Assembly (NCBI GenBank): GCA_010645155.1
Contig: CM021317.1
Span: 9,497,853 to 9,561,852 of the forward strand
DNA length: 64,000 bases
Reading direction: 5' to 3'
Source of the DNA: Tigriopus japonicus
Lineage: Eukaryota > Arthropoda > Copepoda > Harpacticoida > Harpacticidae
A model generated the notes under the pieces. That model saw nothing but the letters and a program-made list of their open reading frames with translations, made no database searches and was not told the DNA's origin. The translations under genes were made by a program, and so were the position numbers. Positions 36,908-48,900 of the stretch are shown piece after piece (position 1 is the first letter of the stretch; every line of letters starts with the position of its first letter).

Positions 36908-39900
36908 TCAAGGAGCATTAGGCTTCACTCGAAAGAGCACTTCAATCTGGAAATTCTCCTTGAAGACATGCCAAGTTTTTTCCTTATGAGGATTATCAAT
37001 TTCTTCTCGCCGAAGGACCAATTGTCGTCTCTGAAGTTGTTCCACAGTTTGTGGAACATTGTGCCTTGGAGGGATTTGGCCTTCCACCTCAACAAAGAAC
37101 GTATGGAACCTAATATGAATAGAATTCAGGTTAGACTTTGTCGTATTTCGAACACCTCTCAATTGTCGAGGAGTTTGGAAGGAAACTCTCTGCTTTAATA
37201 TCAATCAACAATAGCTGATATTTTCGTGACTTTTCCTCTGAACTGCTTGAACAATTTTCTACTTTTCCTTATTTTCCACCTAATCTGGGTTGAGAATTCC
37301 ATCCGACATCGAACACAATTGGTTGTATCATTGGGTATAGCACTTCAGCGGGAAACCAGATAAGCCACGAAAATATGAGCTCATCCAACCTTGAGGATTT
37401 TTCCTCATCTAAAAGTGCGCCCGAGAGCCAAGACCAAAATGGAACATACAACATAGAACTACTGAAGTAACGATGAATAATCCATGGGTAAAGAAATTGG
37501 AGAGAAATTTACTGTAGAGCTCATTGAAAATAGTTTAGTACGTAAATTACAATTACGCACACGTGTTCCTTTCTCACAGTTAGGGCAAGGCATAGTTATT
37601 GAGTGGGAACAATAGTTTTGTCATTCTAAAATTCGATTGGCTTGCGAAAAAGACAATCAACCATTTCATGTTAAAGATCCCTTATAGATTAAAAAACCTC
37701 GTTTGATTTATGTACAAAACTTTGCAAACACGCAACTTAGGATTCACTCACCAGAAATAAAAGGCGCAGTTTTCATAACCTTTGGGACATCGACTTGAGG
37801 AGGAATAGAATTTCAATCTGATGTCGTGGACAACTTCAGGACATTGATCTGACACTTGAATGGTTAAGCAATCGTCCTTAGGGTTGTAATTCCACATTTG
37901 GGAATTCGAGATGGCATCATCTACAAACAATTCGTCTTGATGACGACTCGAAACTTTCAAGCTCAGATCGGATCCATTGCCTTTGCCAACGCTCGAAATC
38001 CCTGGAAAAAAAGGCCACATTATGACATGATGAACATTAATCGCTGGAACCGTTGTTGTGTTTTTTTCTCGCTATAAATGTACTTACAAGCACGTATGCG
38101 TAAGTACTAGAATAAGGAGGATGAACAAAAGGATGCGTTCGGAATGAATTGAATATGACGTTCTGACAAGTTAGGTAATGGGGGATGTCATGGCAAATAC
38201 CGATCAAAACCATTTTTGCGGGAAAACTAACTTCCTCAGAAGACATTAACTTTTTACTTTTTTACTTCAAAAATCTATGTGGGAAATTGAACCCCATCCT
38301 GTTTGCAATCGACAATGAATATTGAAGGCGCAAACTCATGGAATGTAAAACGGTCTCAAGTCATTACAATGCCTGACAAAGATTTATGAAAAGTGAATGA
38401 ATCCAAAACATGAAACATTAAACGTGTGATCATCTTTGGCCCTCTGGTTGTGATATTTCAACCATTTGACGAGACCAGCTTTAATTTGGGAATGGAGTCA
38501 CCTTTCATGTGTTACTCAATAGCCGATCAAACAAAGAATGGGAGCAAATGTCGTTCTTCTACTATTGGCGAAAGAGCATCCCTAATTTAGTTTGCCCGGT
38601 TCTGACATTCCAAAAGAAAACTTTTATGACGATCAATGTGTGGAGGCGATCTGTATTTAGCTCAAAGGATAGCTTTCATTCCATTTAATGGTTATAGTTG
38701 ATGTTAATCGTTTGTGGGGGAAAAGCAAACTCCTACAGTATTGCATAAGTTACAGTACGTGACTAAATGATGTATTTAACAAACATCTCCCCCAAATGCG
38801 TTCAAGGGAATCCTCATCCCACAATAATCCTTCTTTGTCTTTTCATCGTAGCCTCGGCGTTACATAAAATGTGTTTGGCGTTTACAGAGAAAATCGAATG
38901 CATAAAAGCATTCCAATCCGATTAAGTGATGGCTACTCGTACTCATTTTCAGGTCCGGGTCACTTTCTATAAATAATTGTCAAGATATTGGAAAAAACTG
39001 GTTTCCAGAGGCAAGTATGTGCACATGAGTTATGATATTTCACTCCGTGGGACAAACTTTTTACGAAGGTTCTTACTTTGGTTTGGGAAGAAGTGAAAAC
39101 AAAACAAAGTGGATGGAACACGCAAAAAAGTCGTCAACATAGAACGAAGTTAGATGAAACTCAAGATAAACGAGTTAATGGGCGAGTAATGGTTCAAAAT
39201 AATGGCAAATGACATCTTGTAATTTTTGATGGTTTTGATACGCCGTCTTGGCTTTGTATATTTATTCTGAAATATTTCTTGGTGAGTTTACGGGCCACCC
39301 AACCTAACTTGCACGCTTTAAAAAATGACTTCGAATGTGGTCGCTACCAACAAAACTTAAGAAATAACGCTCGCTCATAACTTCATAAGAAATGAATCTT
39401 CCCTTCAATCATAAAACAAATTTTAAAAAATCGTGCTGTTAACGAGTAGCAAGCTAAGTCTACTACACACAATATGGATTGGACTGCAGTGGTCGGCAAC
39501 CTGTGGGCCCGGAAAGATTATTATTTTTGATGAGTCCAGGAGCAACGGGAAAAGCTTTAAATAGCAGTCCCAAGAGCATCCATGGTACTGAAATCATTGT
39601 TTGTACACAAGTCAAGAATTGTTTATTTGTGGGCCCTTGAGCCTACTACAATCTGTTTGGTGGGCCCTAACTCCCAAGAGCTTGCCGACCCCTGGTTTAG
39701 AGTCTCTAGTATGAATTAGAGCGCTATAATAAAAGAGTACGCGCATGTGCCATTTTGGTCCCAAGACGTCGGTTCCATTGTACTGTGGTTCTTGGGTTCG
39801 ACCTATTTGAGGCAACTTTACCTATGCACTATTTACTACCAAATTGACGCTCATGATCTCAGCTTACCTTTGAAAGCATAATGTTTGACCTTAATAGCCT

Positions 39901-42900
39901 TTGAAGGCCAAGGCTGGCCAAAACCGTGGGTGCCGGAAGATAACCTTCTCGTTCTCCTTAAACCTCGATGCGCGTTCAAGCCCAGTGCTGCTGTGAATTG
40001 ACTCGGTAATGTCAGCTCTTGATGAATCTTCACGCTGATTTGCATTGAGTTTCTTACTTTTTAGGAAATCTTAATCTAACTAGATACGAAATTGGTTGGT
40101 GAATATTTAGAACGTCACTTGAAGCCATTAGAGTGTTTTCCTCGTGCACATCATTACATTGTCATGTGAAATGACTTTTTAGTTGAACAAATATCTGGCA
40201 GTCCTTGTGAAGTTGCGCATTCGTAGCAGTCGTCAGGCTGATAGTGCTACAGACTGTTATGCCTAACTTTGTAAAAAGTTTTGATATTTTGTACTCATAA
40301 TATATATGACAGAAGCTATTTAAGTAAGTTTTTGCAATTCACCTATCAATTTTTGCCTTTGTCACTAATTATTACATGAAACTAAAGAAGCTCATGGGAT
40401 AGATGTATCATTTCAGCTATTAAACTCATTGCCCCTATATATCTGTTCAACCCCTTCTTGTGCGTTGAACAAATCAAGACTGTTGACTTTTGCTCCCACC
40501 TGATATTATTTTAACCTAGAGTCTCTCATTTTTTCTCTTCTTGATCATTTATCCAGGCTCTCCACGTGTCTTTTTTTGATTTTTTTTCTTCTCACCAATA
40601 CCCTCTATATATTTTTACAATGTTCTGGGTGGTAAATCAACATAAGAATGACTTTTGATTTGAGAATTTATTGCTGAAGGGAAGTTGATGTTTTTTTTCA
40701 ATGAGATCTGGAAAAAGTTCTTTCCAGTAGAAGAGTGTTATCAAACAAATGAAGCTGGGATTCCGGGCTCAAAATGGCTGGGGATGTGTCTGAGTTGAGA
40801 CCAACCCTTCAAAAATATAATAAAAAATTTGATTATAATTATCAAGCTGTTTTAACAATCAATCAAAACAAATTTTTCATGTACTACAAAACACCCAAGC
40901 CATGTTCCGATCCATTCTTAGCCAGTTTGGACCCCAAATCTCCAGCTAAAATTGTCCAAATATGCTTATCCATTCATAAAAGTGAGTATTTCATTAAGGT
41001 AATTTATTTTCATTTAAAAATATAGCAAAACCAGTATGAAGTTCTTTGTTGGAATATTTTTGATGAGTTTGTGATTCAGCAAGACCAAACACAACTTCTT
41101 TGCATATATGATTCATAAGTTTTAAACATTTGATGTGAAGAAAGAACCATTACAATTTGCTTTATTTCAAGTCCAAAGGTTGAAATGATACTTCTTTCCC
41201 ATGAGCTTCTTTAGTTTCATGTAATAATTAGTGACAAAGGCAAAAATTGATAGGTGAATTGCAAAAACTTACTTAAATAGCTTCTGTCATATATATTATG
41301 AGTACAAAATATCAAAACTTTTTACAAAGTTAGGCATAACAGTCTGTAGCACTATCAGCCTGACGACTGCTACGAATGCGCAACTTCACAAGGACTGCCA
41401 GATATTTGTTCAACTAAAAAGTCATTTCACATGACAATGTAATGATGTGCACGAGGAAAACGCTCTAATGGCTTCAAGTGACGTTCTAAATATTCACCAA
41501 CCAATTTCGTATCTAGTTAGATTAAGTTTTCCTAAAAAGTAAGAAACTCAATGCAAATCAGCGTGAAGATTCATCAAGAGCTGACATTACCGAGTCAATT
41601 CACAGCAGCACTGGGCTTGAACGCGCATCGAGGTTTAAGGAGAACGAGAAGGTTATCTTCCGGCACCCACGGTTTTGGCCAGCCTTGGCCTTCAAAGGCT
41701 ATTAAGGTCAAACATTATGCTTTCAAAGGTAAGCTGAGATCATGAGCGTCAATTTGGTAGTAAATAGTGCATAGGTAAAGTTGCCTCAAATAGGTCGAAC
41801 CCAAGAACCACAGTACAATGGAACCGACGTCTTGGGACCAAAATGGCACATGCGCGTACTCTTTTATTATAGCGCTCTAGTATGAATAACCTTCGTTCTA
41901 AGTGTGGGCTAAAATTCAAGCGTCTTGATGTTAAAATTGCAAGAGCCCGCAAACACGCCCAAAAAGCCCAGAAAAAAAGATACAAAGTCAAGGGATGATG
42001 CGTTTGCTTGTGAAAGGCATGCTTGAAGCATCATGCATCGCCAAGCGCAAAAAACGTGACCTAATTAGAAGTTTGAAGTAAAGGAAGCCAGAATGGCCGC
42101 GCGTGCTAATGCGTTCTTAAAAGTGCCGAGTGTAAGTGCTTCCCCAGACGGCATAGGTTCGAATCCTGTTGGGGATCGAATTGAAGCTGTCGGGAGAAAT
42201 CTTTCAATATACAGGGAATTGCATTCCTTGTAGCGGTAGTAAAAAAACCGCAAAAAAAATTAAACTCTTTGTCCAGAATGCCATCTTAAATTTTAGATTG
42301 GTCCTGAACATGAGCCGATTCCGTTTTTGTAAAAAAACAGAAAATGAGTAAAGGCTCGAAAATTGCCAAAAAAAACTTAATTGGTTCAAAGTAACCGAAA
42401 CGACCTTTTGTCATAGAGCAACAACTTTAGAGTAGAACGAGGGGATCCTGCTTTAAAGGGAAAATCCCAAAAGTAGGACAAGTAGATGCTGGATTGATTC
42501 CCTTTGCATTGGTCCTCAATAGAATTTTCCATTGTGCTTTCGGGTGGATGGATGCTTACCTGTAATTCGAATTTGTTCTATCTTCATCCAAACGTCTTGT
42601 GGAAACTTTTGTGGAAGTTTGCGAAGTTTCTCGAAATATGTAACATAACGAATTTGACTCGCCGTCTCTACGCCTTGAAACTGGCTCGAAACATTTCGGT
42701 CCGTCCGTCTTTGACCAAAGAATTCTAAAGACTGGGCCGCATTTTGGAACAACTCAAATTCGATCAAGAGAATGCATATCATGGTCCCTGTTCGACCTTT
42801 ACCTCCCTTACAATGAATTGCCACCACACTCTTCTCATTACTGGACAACCAGTTCATAACCTAGAAAGTAATCCAAATAGTTCCAAGTGTTACTGATTCG

Positions 42901-45900
42901 GCAAATCCTTATAATTTTTCTTAAGCCAGTGTTTAAGAACAAGATAAAATACAAGTGCAAGCCAAATTAGAGTGCTTAGTGTACACGACGTGTATTTGAG
43001 CTCAACAAGTCATTTTTCAGTTCCAAAAACTTTTGAGGCCACTTTTGAGGTGCTAATGCCATACTGCATATGAATTTGAATTCTGTTAATTAGGTCACGA
43101 GCAAAAATACGTTATAAGGTCACTTAAACCATACTTAAAGATAAATACTTAATTTTTTTTTCAATCCATGTCTTTTGGGTGTGTCAACCTAAAATATTGT
43201 CAAAATCTACTTAGCTGTTTGTCTAAATTGATGGAATGACCCTCATGTTTGGTCCTTCGAGAATGCCGATGAAAAAGGCCGTTGAAAATAGATTTCCAAA
43301 ATATTTGAGAACAACACTGCTCTTAGAAGTAATGGACCGAAAGCGCTTTCGGCCGAAATTACGGCCAAAATTTCGGTTTCGGTTATGCCTACCGAAACCG
43401 AAAGCAGACATGCACTATAAAGGACGGAGTTTGACAAAAAATCGAAAAAAAATTCGTCCAAAAACCACTGAAATTCAAGTTTCCCAATTTTTCAAAATCT
43501 ACGCCCTACCCAACATCGAACACATGAGCAATTTAATTTTTAAGGTGGATTTTGCATTAACACAATTTTGCAGTCAGCTGCTTTCGGTTTCGGTTTCGGT
43601 TAAGCCCTCTTTCGGCCGAAACTTTCGGTTTCCCTTTCGGTCCATCACTAGCTCTTAGTACATCTAAGACTTGTAAATCAAAGTAATTTTTCAAATATTT
43701 ATTTTAAGTTCGTTTTAAGTATCATAAGTGTTTTTGCCGGTGACCTATTTAACCGAATTCAAATAAATGTTCTGCATTGCATTCACATCTCAAGAGTGGT
43801 CTCAAAAGTTTTTGGAATTTAAAAATGACTTCTTGAGCTCAAAAATACACCGTGATGTAGCGCACAGCACAGGAGTGCACGTAATCCTTTAGAGAACTCA
43901 CCTGATCTACAAACTCGACCATTTCCACCACTGAGGGCACATTGTGATCATCTACAGGCCAATGCGTGACTCGGTTGTGGAACCAGTGATCCTCGTAAGT
44001 TCGCTCACTACAGAGATTGTACACTTGATAACAATCCCCATGATGTTGGTCGAGAAAGGCCTTTACTTCTCGAATGGGATTTCGATACCAAGACATCAGT
44101 CCTGTGCTTGGAAAACTCATGGCAATGATGTTTCTGGTCACATAGGTCAAGTCAAGATCCACACCATCCTGTTGGTAACGCCGCTTGTTCTGGAATCAAA
44201 TTTGAAGGGTTCAAGATCGTTGGATTTCGAAAAGATTCAGCGGACTGTTTCTCACTTGGGAAACTTTCTGACGAATGGCCCGTTTGATTTGATGGTGCTC
44301 GGTGTAAACCCGAAGAAGACGAAGCAGCCGGAGGAATCGGATCATACGGAAAATGACTAAGATTTTGGAAATGCTTAATATCGTCAGCTTCTTGATGGGC
44401 TCACAAGAGCCATCTTGGAAGATGCCGTCGGCAATGGATTGCTCTATGGTAATTGTGTAGGCTATTGAGATGATTAAAGTGAGAAATACTATGCCAAAGT
44501 CCAAAATGTTGAACCAATGCTTCCTTTTGAAAAATACTGAAACGGGAAAGTATAATCAATTTTTGAGGCAAACGGTCTCAGCCGATCTCAATTTGAATAC
44601 TTTTGGGCCGAAGAGCAAAGATTCGGAGAAAAAGTTCCAACATAAAGATGCAAGACAGGGCAAAATCCACGAAATTTAGCACACGTGATGCTTTTCCCGG
44701 AGGACAATCCAAGATGAGATCCACAAGAATGAGTGATAAGTCTATTATGATAAGGGTGAACGTGATAATTCGGAAAACCAACGATTGGACGATAAATCGA
44801 AGGGTGAACCACCGAACATATTCAACAGTGCAAGCTGCAACCAAAGTATGAAATTTTATTTCGTGAAATACGATTTAAGATAAATTGGCACGGAAAAAGT
44901 CCATCTTCGGGCACGCAGTAAATAGGTCACAAGAAAACAGTCATAGATAAACAGTCACGGTAAAAAGGTCACAAGGTAAACGGTCACGATGAAAAGGTCA
45001 CAGTAAAAAGGTTACATGGTGAAACAGGCCTGCACCGCTCCAAGGGGAGTCTATGGGTTGACCCCAAGAACCCTAATCTGTTCCATGGTTAAAGATTGTC
45101 CCATGAAAGCATGAGAAAATCAAGGTGAAACACAATCATGCCAAGACTAGTCACTATAAACCCATTCCAGACACGTTTTTAAAAAGTGGTCTCAACCGCC
45201 CCAGACCTGGTGGACCCCAGGGTACTCCTACCCCTAGGGAGGGGTGACACTGGCATTTTCAGCATCGACACCGACACCGGCTAAATTGTCAAAGTCGACA
45301 CTGACACCAACACCGGTGTCGACACCGACCTCGACACCGAATTCGACACCGACACCGGCTCTGAAAGTGTTTATTTAATGATTTTTTCGAATTTTTAAAA
45401 ATATCATGAAACCTTGTAGGTCGACACAAAAGGCCGGTGTCAACTTGCCTCTTACGTTCAAGATGCAACCATGGGCTTCTAAGACAATTTGGGTGGAAAA
45501 AACCTGCCCCAAAAAAAATCTGTGACCTTTTTACTCTGACCTATTTACCTGTGACTGTTTTGCTTGTGACCATTTTACCTAAAATCCTTTAAATATTCAA
45601 CAAGAAATACGACGCCAAATATTTTTGTTGTCATCATCTTCTTAATTCAGTAGCCTTCCAAAAATAGCCTCAATCATCAAAAGAAACCTAAGTGCTTTGA
45701 AAACAGCCAAAAAAGTCACAGATTTTAAGATAACCTTGAAGGAGCCAAGAAAGTTAAATCATAAGTCAAAAATAGAGCAAACAAATATATTTCAGAATTG
45801 TAGGCAAACTACTGAATTCAAAAACATTAGAATATTAACAGAGTTTTTTAATTCTTCCAACAAAATCTGAAAGATTTAAATTTGAGAGCATTTTTGGTTT

Positions 45901-48900
45901 TTTCATTCTTTTTTTGTTATTTCATTTTCTTTTATGGTTATCTGAGATTGATAATCAAAGAGGGTCTTCAACGAGAAGAAATAATTTATCGTTTGCCGTA
46001 ACCATCTTTAGTTTACCCAAGAGCTCTCAAGTAGTAGAGTGAAATCATGAGATGCAAACTCTTGCGGGCGCAGGCGTGCAGACCCAGGAAGCAAAATTTC
46101 ACTACAATAACTTTTGATTAAAACCATTTTTCGACCGTTAGGAGTTGTCCAATCGTGTCAACGACTTATTTTTCGAATGATAACCGTAATAAGATGAAAC
46201 AGTTTGTGAGATTTAATCAGCACCTCATCCTCTGAATGAAAGTGTTTCAAGACCTTTAATATCATTTTTCAATGTCAAAGAATCATGATGAAGATATTTT
46301 GTCAAAGTGTACATTTTCAATTTGCTGAAAAAACTATTCTAACTAATGTTTTTAGTGGTTTTAAGAAATTTAATAGTTATTTATGCTACTTTAAAGCACT
46401 GACTCATCAAACAATATTCAAGAATTGTCAAAATGGATACTTTGAACATCAATTTCTTCAATTATTTGAAAGCTAAACCCGCTCATTAAACTTCACAAAC
46501 TGTTTAATCTTAGCATGGTTCTCATTTTTGAAATAAGTCGTCGTCACGATTGGACAACTCCTTTTAGTCGAAAAATGGTTATAATTAGGGACAGGAACTT
46601 AAGACGAATAAACTTATTCGTCTTTTTTCGTCTTTATTCGTCTTTTTTACCCTTATTCGTCGCGACAAATTTATTCGTCTAATTTGGATTTTATTCGTCT
46701 TTTTTCGTCTAATCCGGCAATTTCACTCAACTTTTTTCGTCTAATTAGTCAAAAATTGGAACTTTTCTTATATTTGAAGCTTTTTTTCTCAAATTTGGAA
46801 TCAAATAGACACTTTCAAAAAAGTTCAACGCCAAAACTTGGGCAACAAAATATGATGCACACTTACATTTTACCTTGTAGAGTTTCCTGACACGAAGAAA
46901 GAAAATTGGATTGGAAAGCCTATCTGACTATTTGAAGAATTAATGTCAGCATTTTTTTTTTTGATTGTGGATGCTAGGGTCGGAGGTTTGAGCCTCGCCC
47001 GGCCAGCGAAGCCAGCCATCACATCTTCCAAATCATTTCCGATAGGCAATCTCGTGTCCGGTATCAGATTGGTTCTCCGTCTGTGGGTGTGGATTAGCGT
47101 CTAAAAGTTTCCCTGAGAGAGGTCGGGGAGGAGAATCGAACCTGGGACCTCTCTCACTACAGGAAACTGCGCTAACCACAACACCACGTCTCCTCCCGTT
47201 AATCTGCTTCTCAATATTGCTCTATTGAAAACGTTGGAGGGCTGTTTTGAAAGAGCTCTTGTTTTTTTTTAATTTATATGTTCCACTGACCAATTCTTGC
47301 TTATTCGGCACTTTTCCGTTTGTTAACTTTGTAGATTTTGCCGTTTTGCACAAGGGTGCAGCTGTTTCCTCTCAATTGGGCCAAACATTTTGTCTACTTT
47401 ATGGGCAGCAGTTATAATCCTCTTTACAGGCAATTCATTAGCCTTGTTTGCCGTGTAAGTCAGTTTTTTGCGTCTTTTTTGTCGTATTTGTCAGGTTTTT
47501 TTGTCTTTTTTCGTCTAATTGGGCAATTTTATTCGTCTTTTTTCGTTTAATTGGTCAATTTTATTCGTCTTTTTCGTCTAATCAGGCAATTCTATTCGTC
47601 TTTTTTCGTCTAATTTGACAGTTTTATTCGTCTTAACTTCCTGTCTCTAGTTATAATCAAATGGTATTGCAGTGTAATTTTGCTTCCTGGGTCTGCACGC
47701 CTGCGCCCGCAAGAGGTCGCATTTTATGATTTCACTCTTGAGAGCTCTAGTATGCCCGTTGCGATCACACACAACTTGGTTAATTTCTAGTGATGTGTTT
47801 CGAACCAGGAGTGCTGCCAGTTTTGACTCGAAAGGTTATCGTTGTTAAAAAGGGCAGGTTGTATAGAACTTTTTGAAAAGACCTAAACAGGGACCTATTT
47901 GGCAACACTCGAATTAGTTCGATTTCGAGCACAGAGTTGGCAGAGAGGAGACGCTGGGGCAGAGAGGCCTATCATTTTGTTGGACAATTTTCAGGCCCCA
48001 GCTGATCTTTGGCTGTGACGTTTTCCAAGGAGTTGTGCCCAAACAAGTTCGTTTCGTTTGTAGGGTTGAAGTAGGGGTGGGCGAGAAGCCGGTGTCGGTG
48101 CCAAGTTGTTGACACCAACTTTTTGGGCTTTCGGTGTCGGCATCAGCACCAGGTCTCTGGTGCCGACATTTTAAGACTTTAAGAGTTTTTGAAAAACGTA
48201 CTGCCTGCCCAAAAACTTGATCCCAATTTTGATTGTAAATGTGAAGGACTAAACAAAATCCAATATCGTCATTTTTGGTTCCATCATAAACATAAACGCA
48301 ATGCAAGAAAATCACACACCCAGCTAGGGTATTGTAAAATGTAAGCTTATTTTCCCTCTCTCAAATTTATGTTGCACTAACATGGACTTAAATGTCTTTA
48401 GAATGCGTAGGTCTGTCCAAACTGGTGCTCCATATTACAGTCCAGAAGGGCACATTTTGTTTGACTTAATTATAAGGAACACGCTATCTATGTCAGTGTC
48501 GACACCACGACGTTGATTGCCAACTTCAACACAGGTGCCGGTGTCGGTGTCGGAGTCTAGGGCAAAATTGCCGCTGTCACCCATCCCTAAGTTGAAGTCA
48601 GGGTCACTTGTTGTTTGCTTGGGCACAACTTAAGTAATAATCTTCGGAAATATCAAGTTTTCACCTGAAACCTTGGCTCTTCAACAGGTGTAACTCATCC
48701 AACAAAAATTTACGTATATCCGCCCTGTGATTTCGAGTTCCATCGATAGCATCGATAGTTAAAAAAATGGATTTCGAGTTGGCAGTGCTGCCATATTTTA
48801 TGGTAGATTAGGTCTATTGCCTGTTGATAGTTTAGTTGTGGTCAGATTTTTTTACCCTAAAAAACAAAATGGCAAAACTCTGCCGAAAATCCAACTCGAA

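Larger units (their letters stand above)
46019..47749. mobile_element. hAT foldback element carrying a nested hAT element and a SINE
   Basis: Ends AAGAGCTCTCAAG and CTTGAGAGCTCTA, with flanks GTTTACCC and GTATGCCC matching at 6 of 8. Inner arms pair: TGCGGGCGCAGGCGTGCAGA at the left against TCTGCACGCCTGCGCCCGCA at the right. It is interrupted at 46586-47649. A truncated relative is at 61180-61740. Confidence 0.85.

Noticed and set aside
42082..42180. Possible functional tRNA gene
   Set aside because: A and B boxes are present but the acceptor stem does not pair, and the tail is shared with another dispersed copy, so it is a SINE head.
47125..47197. Possible functional tRNA gene on the minus strand
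   Set aside because: The acceptor-like ends pair, but the anticodon arm is poor and a body plus poly(A) run follows directly, so it is a SINE head.
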